A stretch of 57,500 bases of DNA, from NCBI GenBank assembly GCA_031835245.1, contig JAVKOQ010000079.1:1-57500 (forward strand), in the 5' to 3' direction. The notes beneath the pieces are model-generated. The model had not been told where the DNA came from, searched no databases, and saw only the letters and a list, made by a program, of their open reading frames with translations. This DNA is from Balamuthia mandrillaris (Eukaryota; Discosea; Longamoebia; Balamuthiidae). Below, in pieces: positions 31,335 through 43,320 of the stretch. Every line of letters starts with the position of its first letter. The stretch's first letter is position 1. The translations under genes were made by a program, and so were the position numbers.

Positions 31335-33752
31335 ATGGAGAAGGAAGCGGCAACCGCTTACCGTCGCCTTGCCGTAGGGGTGGACCTCGGGACCACCCAC
31401 TGCAGCATGGCCGTCTACCTCAACGACCAGGTCATCGTCATTCCCGAACAGGTCGACGCTCCCTTTGACCCATCCTCCTCTGCCTCTGCCTCTGCTTCGT
31501 CCTCCTCCTACTCCACAGCCACACCCGCCATGGTGGCCTTTCTGCCCGACGGCTCGGTGCTGGTGGGCAGCAAGGCCCGCGACCACCCTCACCCCGAGAA
31601 CGTCGTCTACGGCGCCAAGCGCCTTCTGGCCCGCCGCTACCGCGACCCCTTGCTGCAAAAGGAGCTGCAGCACCGGTCCTTCAGGGTGGTGGAGGAGGAG
31701 GCCACCGGGCGGCCGCTCTTCCAGGTGCTGGGCGGCCGCAGGGCCGTCTCCCCGGAGCAAGCCCTGGGCCTGGTCTTGAGGCACGTCAAAGAGAACGCCG
31801 AGCGTTACCTTGGCCTCGGAGGAGGAGCGATAGAGGAAGCGGTGGTGACGGTGCCGTCGCACTTTACGGACGCGCAGAGGGAGTGCGTGAAGAGAGCGGC
31901 GGCGGAGGCCGGGCTGAGGGTGCAGAGGATGGTGAGCGAGTCCACGGCGGCCTGCATTTGCTATGGCTTTGCCAAGCCCATGGGACTGCCCTCCCTGTGG
32001 CGCTCTGCTATGTCCGCAGCGGCCGCCGAGGAGGAGAGCGAGAGCGAGGAAGAAGAACCGTCCGGGCAAGCGGAGGGAGAGGGCAAGGGGAAGGAGGAAG
32101 CAGAAGAACAAGGGAAGGTGGATCGAATGGAAGAAGAGGAGAAGGAAAGAAGAGAGCGGGTGAGTATACCGACGAGTCCGAGATTTTTTGCCAAGAACGT
32201 GGAGACAACGGTGTTACTCATGGACCTTGGTGGCGGATTTCTCAACGTTTCCATTCTTACTATTGGTTACTCTTCCCTGCTTTCTTTCTGGTTGTTTCTT
32301 TAGTTTATGTTGTTAACATCTATTCTTTGGATGACACAAAAAGGAAGAGGAGTACATGAAGTTCTAGCTGTGGCAGGTACCTCCACTCCATTGGGCGGTG
32401 AGGACTTGACCTCTCGCCTAATGTCATACCATATCGACGAATGGAAGAGGCAAAACCTAGCTTCCTCATCCTCTCTGGAAGAGGACGCAGAAGCCGCTTC
32501 CTCTCCGATGCTGCCAGCCAAGTCCCTCTTTGCATTGCGCCAAGAAGTCGAAAGGCTGAAATGCGGCTTATCAAAAGACTACGTGCAAACGCTGGAAGTT
32601 AAAGGTTTCATGGATGAACAGAGCACCTTCCGTGCTGCCCCTATGAACAGACTGCGTTTCAACGAGATCAACGCCGACTTTTTTGAGAAGTGCATCCATC
32701 CCGTGGAGCAGGTACTGCGCGATGCGAAACTGGAAAAAAGCGACATTGATCACGTTCTCCTCTTAGGTTAGCTTTCTTCTTGTTCCAACAGCTCTCAGCT
32801 GTTCTCATTACTCTTTTCCTCACCTTGTTACCAGGCGGAACAACACAGTACCCCAAAGTGGCATCCATTTTGGAGGAATTCTTCATGGGCAAGGACCAAA
32901 CCGCCAAGAATGTCAGCAAGCCAACCATCATCAAGGACCTCAACCGCGACCCCTCCGTTGTGGCCCGTGGAGCTGCAATCCAAGCTGCCATCCTGAAGGT
33001 TCGTTTTTACGTTCTTCTTCTTCATTCCTTTTCGTTTATCTGTTTGACCGAAGCTATCATATCATTTTTAGGCCCTCGATAGGGATACCAAAGAACAGGA
33101 GATGGAAACAGCTGCTTTCTCCTCCAAACAAGAAGAAGAGGCCCAAGCTAACAAGCTGATGATGCGAAAGGCACTGAAAGAGTTTCTCCTTCTCGACGTC
33201 GCTCCCAACAGTGTAGGCGTTGTAACCGCAGGAGGCGTCATGACGAAGATCGTTCGGCGTAACACGACCATTCCAGTGAGGCACAGTTTGTTCTTCACCA
33301 TCTCCAAGAAAGAGGAACTTGCCTTTGAAAACGCCTTTTTGCAGCAGATGAAGGAACAAGGACAGGCACTCGCCCAGGCAGAAGGAACGTCTCAACTCAA
33401 AAAGCTTCTCAAGATTCGTTTGCTGGAAGGAGAGAAAGCAAATGCGAGTGACAACAACTTTCTTGAAGAGTTGGAACTTCCTCTGTCACCCATCAACCCA
33501 AGCGAAGAAGAAGAAAAAGAAAGAAGAAAGATTAGAATCGAGTTCTCGCTGAACGCAAGCAACGACCTGCAAGTCATCGCAGAGGAGTTTGTGATTGTGG
33601 GGAACAAAGAGCAGAAAGAAGGGAATAAGGCCTCTGTAATGGTTCACTATGGAAAGCAACGAATTGTTGCTGCTGAAGGAGAACAACAAAGGACTCCGCA
33701 TCAACCTCAAGCGACTATCTATCTTCAAGACTGCCTTCTGCCTCTCTATTAA
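31335..33752 (+). CDS. Divergent Hsp70-family protein lacking the lid
   Basis: Four exons (to about 32268; 32343-32766; 32834-32998; 33072-33752), roughly 735 residues. The ATG at 31335 sits in a CCACCATGG context; another lies upstream at 31257. The nucleotide-binding domain has GVDLGTTHCSMAVY (phosphate 1), GAKRLLARR with the family's catalytic Lys, TVPSHFTDAQR, MDLGGGFLNVSIL (phosphate 2) and LLGGTTQYPKVASIL. The linker and sandwich start FLLLDVAPNSVGVVTAGG and RRNTTIPVRHS are canonical. Two oddities: about 75 Glu/Ser-rich residues are inserted before phosphate 2, and its GGGT threonine is Phe. The chain stops soon after the beta-sandwich (LNASNDLQVIAEEF), so the helical lid and any EEVD/HDEL end are missing. 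A lidless, poorly hydrolysing Hsp70 recalls Ssz1/HSPA14 of the ribosome-associated complex; that is inference. Confidence 0.85.
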
Positions 33753-33783
33753 AATAAAGCCTTAACTGTACAGAATAGCGAGC

Positions 33784-33785
<2 letters not shown>

Positions 33786-33826
<41 letters not shown>
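33786..33826. repeat. (GA)n between convergent genes
   Basis: About 20 GA units just past the Hsp70 stop and beyond the stop of the opposite gene. Confidence 0.9.
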
Positions 33827-33831
<5 letters not shown>

Positions 33832-33931
33832 AATGGAGCTTGTTTTTAGAGGTGTAAAAAAAGTGAAAAGAACAAGAGAAAGGCAAACTACAAACACGGA
33901 AGAGTAACCAAACCAGAAAGAAGCAAATTAT

Positions 33932-35793
33932 TTAGGCAGTGGAAGTTTCAGGCCTCTTCCTGGTTCTGGTGGTGGTAGGAGCCTTTTTCGCTGGCGCTTC
34001 CGCTTGTTGTTGCTGTTGCGGCTGAGGAGCAGAAGGAGCACGGCTGCTGCGAGCTTTAAGGATGGACTCTAACTTTTCAACCTCTTTCAGTCCTTTGTTG
34101 GCAATCTATATGAGAGAGACGAGAAATGGTTGGTGAGACATGTATTGTTGACGCAAAAGAAGAGAAAGAGAGCACGAGGGAAAGAGGAACAGAAGAGATG
34201 AGATAAGAAGCACAAACCTCAGAGCATTGCATCTCCATGGCCTCATAGGTGTCGAAGCAAGTACGAGTGCTGGAGTGCTTCCTGCAACTGTCCATTCTGT
34301 TCAAATAGCGCACCCAACAGGTCTCCGCCTGCAACGCAAAGTCACTCGCTCTCTTCAATGCCTGACAAGAAGTCTCCAGGTTGGTCACAGCCGCCTTTTG
34401 GTCGTTCTGTTGAAGGTCCAAAAACAGGAGACAGGGAGCATAACGACTGATGCTGTTTTCTCTGTTGGAGAGCAGGCCGCGAATGGTGCCAAGTTGATAC
34501 TTGTTGTCGCCTCCTTCCTTCTGCAAAGCGGCCAAGCGCTTCTGTTGCTTCTTATGCTCCTTGCGCTCTTGCTTCTCGAGCTTTTCCTTGGCGGAGAGCT
34601 CCGTCTTCTCCTTCTTGCCAGCGTACTTGGCTTCCTTGTGTTGTTGCTTGGCCAAGTACTTCTCTTTCTTTTTCTGCTTCCTCAATTCATCTTCGTCAAC
34701 TTCTTCACCCTTCTTCGAGTCCTTCTCTTTCTTATCCTTCTTGTGCTTCTTGTCCTTCTTATCCTTTTTGTCCTTCTTATCCTTCTTGTCCTTCTTATCT
34801 TTTTTATCCTTTTTGTCTTTCTTGTGCTTATCTTTCTTATCATTGTTGTCCTTCTTATCATGTTTGTCTTTCTTGTCGTGTTTGTCCTTCTTTTCTTTGT
34901 CGTGTTGCTCCTTTTTCTCTTCCTTGGCGTCGGCAACGCCCACGCCGAGTCCTTTCTTCTTTAAGGCCTTTTGCTCCTTTTCCTGTCCTTTAAGTTCCTT
35001 CTGCTTGTACTTTTCCTCCAGTTCGGTGGCCTTGGCCTCCAATTTTTTGGTTCTCTCTTCCAACTTCACGTCATAACGAGCCACTGTTTTGAAAAACAAG
35101 AAAGGTGGAAGGTAAGAGAGATAGAAAAAAAAAGGTTTAGTGTTGATAAAGCGAGAAAGAAGAAGAAGAAGAAGAACAAGAAGAAGAAGAAGAACAAGAA
35201 GAAGAAGAAGAACAAGAAGAAGAAGAAGAACAAGAAGAAGAAGAAGAACAAGAAGAAGAAGAACAAGAAGAAGAAGAAGAAGAAGAAGAAGAAGAAGAAG
35301 AAGAAGAAGAAGAAGAACAAGAAGAAGAACAAGAAGGAAGAAAGAAAAAGGGAGGGGGAGCCTACGTCTATCCAAGCGCTTCTTCTCAGTACGTTCAACA
35401 AAGAAAGCTATGATGTGTTCGTGCGGTTGTGTCAGAGAGAAGAGGACAGAGAACAGAGATCAAAAGTCAGAAGGAGAGAAGAGGGGAGAAGAGAAGAGAA
35501 AAAGAGAGAACAAGTGAAGAGAGAGACGCAAAGAGAAAAGGGGGGGGGAGAGAGGACGAGCGAAGAGAGAACGAGGGAGAAGCAAAGCAAAGCAAAAATG
35601 TAACCTTCTTTGGGGACCATAAGGCCAGAGGAGTTGGAGACCATGTTAGAGAGCTGAAGGCAGGTGGCCCGCAGGTTGTCCAGCTGCTTGCCGCTGAAGC
35701 ACTTGCCGATGCACTCGTTGAAGAGGGCCTCGGTCTCGGGCGTAATGGGAGTGGTCACCCTCAGGGTTGGTGGTTGCTGTTGTTCTTGGCTCA
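33932..35793 (-). CDS. Lys/Asp-rich repeat protein with conserved-looking ends, unknown
   Basis: Three exons: about 35613-35793, 34220-35083 and 33932-34106. Exon 1 encodes MSQEQQQPPTLRVTTPITP, then ALFNECIGKCFSGKQLDNL. Exon 2 begins VARYDVKLEERTKKLEAKA, a coil, and then has a long run of KKDKKD/KHDKKDKHDKK repeats (about 34690-34910). It ends in a compact Cys-containing helical part (NLETSCQALKRASDFALQ, ETCWVRYLNRMDSCRKHSS). Exon 3 gives NKGLKEVEKLESILKAR and a Pro/Gln/Ala-rich basic tail. The ordered ends could pack together across the charged hinge, somewhat like BAR-type helical bundles, but I do not recognise the family. The first intron holds a 190-bp GAA/GAAC repeat. Confidence 0.75.
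35148..35338 (-). repeat. (GAA/GAAC)n repeat in an intron
   Basis: Triplet repeat with regularly spaced AAC units on plus; pyrimidine on the sense strand of the host gene. Confidence 0.95.
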
Positions 35794-35976
35794 TCTCGTG
35801 GATAGTGGCAATTGGTAACTGGTTTTGTTTTGTTTTGTTTTTTTTTTTTGGGGAGTGTGAAAAAAAATCAAAAAAAAAATAATAAAATGAAAAACAAAAA
35901 TCAAAAATCAAAAAAAGAATGGTTCGATCAAAAACAAATCAAAGACAAAAAAAAACAATAACAATCTTTACAAAAC

Positions 35977-36034
<58 letters not shown>

Positions 36035-36589
36035 TTGCAACCAGCGTAACTCTTACCTTGTCGAGTTTGTCTCTGAAGAAGGAATGAAGGAATCGAATGT
36101 TTGTCGAAAAGTTGAAAACAAAAATATAAAGAGAAAAAAAACAGTTTTTCCATTTTCTTTTTGAATTATCCTTTTTCGGGAGTTTGTTGTCGACAAATTT
36201 CTAAAAATGGTATTCGTGGAATGAAGCAACCAATGAAAATTGCGGACCACGTCATATCGTTTGGAATTGAAAATTCGCTGCAAAGCTACGGAAAACATTC
36301 CTGTCGACACAATTGTGTCCCCATAGCAACGTATAGTTGTGCTCATTGTGAGCAGCAAATGACCACCATTGCAACGGTGATGATCTCCATGACAACCTAT
36401 TATTCAGGCATTCTCGAATAAAGGCAAAAGTTGTCCAAAGCGACTCTGGTTTAGGCAGGCCCGCAACGAGGTAAAATCACCTCCTCCATGTCCTCCTTTC
36501 TTATTCCCGACAAGAAAGAAAAGAAAAAAGCAACGAGCAACAACATATCAACGAAGAAGAAGAAAAAGTAGTCGGCAGACCAAAGCAGC

Positions 36590-36620
<31 letters not shown>

Positions 36621-36850
36621 TTTCCTCCTTGCTAAAACACCAAGAGAGAGAGAGAAAGTTCTCCCCCATTGTAAGAAAAAAAAAACAGATTTCAAAGGAG
36701 TTTCCCTCCACTCCTTTTTTTTTTTAATTGTTTTGGAGATTCCAGCGGAGCGCGGACGCTCAACCCGGAAGAAAGACGGCGTGGAAGGCAAAGAAAACAA
36801 ACGAATAACAAACCGTCTGCTTGCTGTTCCCTTGGTTTGCTTTCCTCCTT

Positions 36851-36893
<43 letters not shown>

Positions 36894-37143
36894 AATTTTA
36901 AATCGCCTCTCTACATTTTTTTCTTCGTTGGTTGAAATTTTTTAATTTTATTGGGCATTTCTCTCTCTTTCTCTCTCTCGCCGTCAACTCCACAGGGAAG
37001 CTCCGTCGAAAGTCTGACGAAAAGGAAGGAAAGGCGTGGAGGGGGGGGGGAGGAGAGACATTCCTTCTATTCTTCCTTCTCAATTGTACAGTTTGAAGTT
37101 TGGTTGTTAACAACAACGACAGCAACAACAACATCGACAGCGG
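35794..37143. promoter_or_regulatory. Divergent promoter between the Lys/Asp-rich gene and DENND6
   Basis: About 1.35 kb. (GA)n at 35975-36030 lies on the left gene's side; (CT)n at about 36591-36618 and 36859-36890 on the DENND6 side, the last perhaps in a 5' UTR intron. TTGTCGACAA at 36187-36196 and TGTCGACA at 36302-36309 mark the middle, with a CCAAT box at about 36229. No gene is supported. Confidence 0.5.
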
Positions 37144-37477
37144 ATGGAGGTCAAGGAAACAAAACGTTGGATGAACGGCGGCGATGATGACAACCACCAC
37201 CACCAAGAGCAAGAAGCATTTGAAGAAGGAGCAGAAGACGCAGGAGAAGGCACGACGAAGCCTCGACTTCAACAGCAGGAGGAAAGAGAGGAGGAGGACG
37301 ACATGTCGGCCGAAGAAGAGGAGGTGAATGGGGACGACGAAACGGAGGAAGAGGTGTCCACCTGTCCATGGCTGCATTGTTTCAGCGTTGTACAGTTTGA
37401 CCTGGAGTACGGCCAAAGTATGCTTCTCTCTGCTATTATATTCTCTCTTCTCTCTTCATCCTCGTTTCTCTGTCCTC

Positions 37478-37523
<46 letters not shown>

Positions 37524-40202
37524 ACTTTGATGACATTTATAATTTAATGCTCTTTCTTTTCTTTCCCTTTCTTGCGTTCTTTTCTTTTGTTCTTCTTCTT
37601 CTTTTTGGAAAGCTTTGGAGCAAACCTATCCTAAAAACGCTGTACTCTCGAAAGAAGAAACCGGCAACATGTACTCCTTCTCTCTTCGTTAACTTTGCCA
37701 TTTTCATTTTAGCTCTCTCCGGTTTTTCTCTTTCTCTTGCTGATGTTTCTTCGTTTTTCTAGTTGCTTTTTAGCTTTTCCAGACTCGAACTCTCATGTAA
37801 GCGGAGATACTGTATTTACTTTCAAGATAAGGGCTGGTCCAAAGGAAGTCAAACAGTTTCTCTACGGTTTTGTATTCTTTAGACAGAAGAAAGATCCTAG
37901 TTTGGCCAGAGGTTACCTCCAGGTTTGTTTTCTCCCCTGCTCTTCTCTATCATTCTGCAAGCGTGTATTGCAATACCCAAACTTTAATGGTTGACTTTGT
38001 CGTTTGTTACAACTAGAAATCAGTGGTATTGCTTACGAGGCACCCATATGTTGCATTGATGAAGAAAGTTGTACAAATTGTAGGGCCTCTGTTCTTCCAA
38101 CACGGCCCTACGCTCCTGGAAGCAGCCTATCGTAATATGCTTGCCTGGTATCTACAGCATTACCCTCCTCTTCTTTGCTCTCCTTTCCTCTTTGCCTCTA
38201 TTCTCCTTTCGAAACCCGCTTTCTTCTTTATCCTTCTTACCTTTATCATCTCAATTGCAGGCCATCACCCGTTCCAGGAACAACCTACGAGCTTCCAGTT
38301 CTCGGCTCTGTTCTCACCTTCCACATCCCTTACTCCCCTTCTTTACATTTGGTAGATGACACTTCCTCTTTGCTGCTTTGCAACGGCAGCAGCAACGGTC
38401 ATTTCAACCCTGCTCCTCAGCTTAGCACAGAACAAATGGTCAGCAACCTGCAAGCCATCAACCTCTACTCCTGTTTCCGGCAGCTGACCACTCGGCTGTG
38501 GTTGCTGTGGGAGTTAGTGCTTACCAATGAGCCTATTTTAGTGGTCTCTCCTTCGCCTGCTCAGTGCAGCGATGCTGTTTTAGCGTTGGTTAGCTTGGTA
38601 TCACCTGTAAGTTTCTGTTCTTGCTGTCTTTGATTTTTTGCTGCGTGCTGTTTTTGTGATAAGCTTTCTTCTTTCTTTTGTTGCTTCTCTTCATTTTAAC
38701 CGAAAAAATAATAGATCCCATACGCGGGAGACTATCGGCCATACTTCACCATTCACGACAGCGACTTTAAGGACTACACCAGCTGCGATAATCCCGAAGG
38801 AGAATCACGGCCCCTCATTCTCGGAGTGACCAACCCGTTTTTCTGCAAGACGTTGAAGCATTGGCCTCACGTCGTTCACGTTGGCGTTCCTCCTCCTAGG
38901 TTTGTCTTGTTCTTATCATTGCTTGTTGGTCCTATGTTTTTCCTTTCGTTGCTCTTCTTTCTTTTCGCTCTTGTTCTTCTCTTCGTCCTCTTTCTCACAC
39001 TCATTTTTTTTTTAAAAAAAAAAAAAACAGAACCATGACAACACTACACAGCGGAAGCGGTGACAACATCAAGCGCAGCTCCTCTAACAACGCCCTCTCC
39101 TTCCAATACTGGAGCGACCAAGTCTCCCTCCACAAAGTCTACAACTCCAAAATCATCTCTTCGTCCTCTCCATTCTCCTCCTCTTCTCCTTTCTCTTCTT
39201 TTTCTTCCTCTTCCTCTTATCGTCAAACGGTCATCTCGAAAAACAAGGGCCTTTTGCCATTGGACAAGACCGTCATCAAACAGCTCCTAACGGATCGACC
39301 TGATCATAGCGACTTGACGGACGCCATCAATAATGAGCAGCTGAGAAAGCACTTTTTGCGGTTGACAGAGACCTTCTTAGTGCCGTTGGAGCGTTACTTC
39401 ACTTCGTTGCTGCCACTTGCCAAGTAAGTTGCATTTCTCTCTTTCTCTCTCTGTGGCTTTCCTCTTTCTATCTCTTTTCTGATCTGTTTTTTCTCTTTTA
39501 GAACATTATCGTTGTTTCAGGCACCTCCTAGGTTGAAACGGTTCAATCATGCCGAGTTTTTAGCATCTCTCAGCAACAGTACCTTTTCTCCTCTTTTCTC
39601 TTTTCTTTTCTTCTTTATTGGCTTTACTCTTTCTTTCTATCGTCTCTTTCTTTCCCATATTCAACGTTATCTTGTTTAATGCATAGACAAAGCCTTTGTG
39701 ACGGGCAAACTGAGCAAGGATAAAGAACTGTACAAACGTTTTTTGCAGACGCCGAACTTTAGGGCCTGGCTCAAAGCGCGCGCCACCGAGGCACAACAGC
39801 AGCTGCGGCTGATCTACCTCAAGAAGCTTTACGAGGCGGACATACCGGCCTTGATCCAGGGCAAGACGGACATTGAGCTCATCGACTTGTACCTTCGGAT
39901 GCGCGATCAAATGGTCTTTCTTTCTTTCTCGTCGTTTCTTTCTCGTCGTTTCTTTCTTTCTGTCTCTCTTTCTTGTCGTTTCTTTCTTTCTTTCTCAAGG
40001 AAAAAAAAAAAACTTCATACTGACTTCATGTGCGTTAACACAGACGGTACAAAGGAAAGGCTCGTTGCTGTGCAATCGATTGAAGGAACATTTGGAGAAC
40101 TTGATGGCGTCTTTGCCGAAGGACCTGCGCAACTCCATTTTGGAGAACATGAGCACCTCTGCCTCCGCCGCTCCCGCTTCTCAACAAACGAGAAGCAGCT
40201 GA
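37144..40202 (+). CDS. DENND6: DENN-domain protein DENND6
   Basis: Guanine-nucleotide exchange factor of the FAM116/DENND6 family (RAB14 in animals), acting in endosomal traffic. About ten exons. After an acidic N-terminus come [16 protein letters not shown], the family start of the uDENN domain, then a short exon with [12 protein letters not shown]. Next are [24 protein letters not shown] sequence near 37860-37920, [33 protein letters not shown] near 38740, [17 protein letters not shown] (38827) and [17 protein letters not shown] (39373). The C-terminus has [19 protein letters not shown] and [14 protein letters not shown]. All are in the order of DENND6. An intron at 37478-37518 carries (CT)n. 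Confidence 0.92.
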
Positions 40203-40628
40203 CGCTTGGGGAGAGCAAAAAAAAGGCTGCTTTTTGGTTGCTGCTGCTGTTAGCTTGTACAAAAAGTTCGTTTCCAGTTATTTTATTGTTGATAATTGTC
40301 TACAAAATATACAAATAAGGAAAACAAATAAGATAAAATTGAAAAAATCGATCCATTTTTGATAACTTTCAGTTAATAATTGTCTACAAGAACGAAAATA
40401 TCAAACTTGTGATTCGAATTTTTAGAAAAATTGTCCACAAAATATTCAAATAAGGTTAAAAATGAATAAGTATCGGCATGAATTTCTTGGCAGGTTTATC
40501 CTTCAAAAAATACCGCAAAAGAAAAAGAGTGGTCCACAAAGAAGAACTCTCTTCCAGATTAAAAGGCACTTTTCCCTCTCTCCCTCCCCCTTTCCTCTTC
40601 TCATCTCTTCTTTGCTCATTCGTTTATT

Positions 40629-40684
<56 letters not shown>

Positions 40685-40712
40685 AGTTAGAAAAGAAGAG
40701 GCAGAAACAAAA
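40203..40712. promoter_or_regulatory. PH-gene promoter with three TTGTCYACAA elements
   Basis: AATTGTCTACAAAATA (40294), AATTGTCTACAAGA (40378) and AATTGTCCACAAAATA (40429). The first and third extend into a shared ACAAAATATNCAAATAAGG, so a block of about 27 bp is repeated 135 bp apart. These are one-base variants of TTGTCGACAA at 36187. A (GTT)n tract at 40631-40686 directly precedes the gene. Confidence 0.55.
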
Positions 40713-42826
40713 ATGGAAGAAATAGAAGCGGCTGCCGTGCTGAGATCGAGTTTGAAAGAGCTGGAAGAGATTCACGATCTGCTGGACAGCTTCCAGCAGA
40801 CGAGGGACAAACAGCACTTGGCCCAGGTTTCCTTCAAGATGAAGCAGATGTTGCCCCAGATCAAAGAGATGTCACTGAAACCGTATGTTGTTTTTTGTAT
40901 CACTGCATTTTTCTTTTTTTTTCTTTTGTTTATTCGTTTGCTCATCTTTCGCTGTTCTATTTTCCTTTTTCTTTGTTCTTTTCTTTTTCTTTTTCTTTTT
41001 TCTTTTTTCTTTTTTCTTTTTTCTTTTTTCTTTTTTCTTTTTCTTTTTCTTTTTTCTTTTTCTTTTTCTTTTTTCTTTTTTCTTTTTTCTTTTTTCTTTT
41101 TTCTTTTTCTTTTTCTTTTTTTCTTTTTCTTTTCCTTCTCATTTCTCGCTTTTTTTTAAAAATAACAAACGGCACAACAGAGAGTACAAAACACCTGCCA
41201 ATGCTCCTCTCTTGGTTCAACTCAGTAATGGTATGAAGGAAGCTGTCACTAGAACCAAACAATTAGGCGCTTACGCTTCATCTTCTTCTCTTTCCACTTC
41301 TCCTCCCGCTTCTGCTCCTTCGCCTTCTTCTGCCGACGACTTATCCTCTCCCTCTGCTCGAAAGGACTCGTTCAACTCTCTTCCACAACAACTAGAAGCG
41401 GAGAGCAGCAAGAACAGTAATACTGACATTCCTCTTAGCACTTCTCCATCCTCTGGAGGCGGACCACAGAAACCACATCCACCGCTAAGCGGCTATCTCA
41501 ACAAGTTGGGCGAGAAAGGGCTCATAAAGTCCTGGAAGAAACGATGGTTCACCCAGAAGGAGAATCGACTCTATTACTTCTCCTCCGAGACAGACAAAAC
41601 GCCCAACGGGTTCATTGATCTCGCCAAAGCTCTCGACTTTGTGGATCTTAACGACGATGTCGCGAAAGGCAGCAAAGAAGAAGCTTTTGACATTGTCTGT
41701 TCGGATCGAACGTTTCATTTACAGGGTTTAGCCCCTGGCTCTGCGCGTCGTTGGGTGAGAGAATTAAAGGCCTGGCGTCTGTGGTACGATTGGAAGGCTT
41801 CGCATCCGTCGACGGCTCGTTCGGCGCCGGCTCCAGTGATACGTAAGGGAAGCGCTTATTATGCCTCTACTTCTGCTGCATCCTCTCCTTCTTCTGGTTT
41901 GGCTACTTCTCCAACTTCGACACCTACTCATCGGTCTTCTCCTCTCCAACAACTACAAAAAGTACCAAGTTCTTCGCCTCAACAAGAACAAGGACAACAA
42001 GAAAAACAACGAAAGGAAAGCTCAACATCTCTTCCTGCTCCTAGCTTTTCTGTTCCTGTAACACAACAGACTTCATCTACTACAACAGATAAGAAAGAAG
42101 AACAAGAGAAGGAAATGACAGAAGAAAAGACAACAAATAAAGAAAGAGAATACATCACAGATGCAGAGGAAGAAAAAGCAAAGGGAGAAGAAGAGCGACA
42201 AATAACGATTGAAACCGAACAGAGGACAAATGAGGAGAAACCAGGCAACAGTACTTCTGCTTCTCTTCCTGAACAACAAAACGGGTTGAAAGACAGCGAC
42301 AAAGAACAACAAAAGGAAGAAAGAGAAGCAAGAAGAAAGAGCTCTCTCCTCGTTGTTCCTAAAGAAAAAGAACAAACTTTCGCGAAACAAAACGAAATCG
42401 CAAACAACAGTAACGAAGTGAACGAACTAGCACACAAAGTGGCCGCTCTCGAAGCTCTTTTAAGACGCAAAGAAGAAGATTACGACTTTCTCAAGGAGAA
42501 GCATCGTCGCACGAAAGAGGAACTCACCATCAAAGAGGAACAAGTGGAAGGCCTTTTGGACGATCTCAACTTGGCTCGCAGAGAAGTGCAGGCAAAACAC
42601 GAACAAATCACCTCATTACGAAACAGCAGCAGCAACAACAAAGAAGATGATCAACAAAACGACGTTTATGGCGCGATGTCGAGGGAGAAGAAATCGAATG
42701 GAAATCTGTCTTCTTCCTCTGCTGCGCAGCAGATACAACGGTTGGAGGAGGAGATCTCACAATTGCAGCAAGCTAGCCATGCTCATCAAACTCAAAACGC
42801 TTTTCTTTCCTCTGAAGTAACTTTCT

Positions 42827-42857
<31 letters not shown>

Positions 42858-43252
42858 CTCTTACTCTTTTTCATTCTTTTCTCTAGTTGAAACGATTGGA
42901 AAGAGAACACGAGATAGTGGTAACCACAAAGACCCAAACATTAGCCAAAGTCCAAAAAGAACTGGACGAGGTGCGCAAACAATACCAACAGCTTCGGCAA
43001 CACGCCCTTCTGGGCACTTCTCCTCAGCCTTCCTCCTCCGCTTCCTCTTCTTCCGTGTTAGAAGAGAAAGAAGAGATGATAGAGGAACTGAAAAGGAAGT
43101 ACTTCTTCACGTTGGTGCTCGGCATCAAACTGAACCTCTCTTACCTCGGCAGCTCTCCCAAAGAAGTTTGCGCCTCCTCTCTCTACGAGGAAGCGCAATC
43201 CATGCACTATGACAAATGGAACGCATGGGTCTATCAAAAGCTCGCCTCTTGA
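40713..43252 (+). CDS. PH-domain coiled-coil protein
   Basis: Three exons: 40713 to about 40880, about 41180-42815 and about 42887-43252. The N-terminal helical part reads LKELEEIHDLLDSFQQTRDK. A Ser/Pro linker leads to a pleckstrin-homology domain (about 41470-41790): LSGYLNKLGEKGLIKSWKKR, RWFTQKENRLYYFSS, then FHLQGLAPGSARRWVRELKAW with the diagnostic C-terminal Trp. A Ser/Thr/Gln-rich stretch, an acidic region and a coil (LAHKVAALEALLRRKEED) follow. The C-terminus is compact (FFTLVLGIKLNLSYLGSS, YDKWNAWVYQKLAS) and looks conserved, but I do not know it. PH domains bind phosphoinositides, so an endosomal or plasma-membrane adaptor is likely. Intron 1 is a (TTTTTC)n block at 40968-41133. Confidence 0.82.
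40968..41133 (+). repeat. (TTTTTC)n hexamer repeat in an intron
   Basis: About 165 bp of TTTTC/TTTTTC units, pure pyrimidine on the sense strand. Confidence 0.95.
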
Positions 43253-43320
43253 TTGAATGTAAGAATGAACAAAGACGTTGTGTGTTTTTTTTTTTTTTTT
43301 TTTTTTTTTGCGGGTTTGCT

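Noticed and set aside
36161-36711. Small frames on both strands in the DENND6 promoter region
   Set aside because: They depend on low-complexity CT/GA sequence or lack any recognisable motif; the region reads as promoter.
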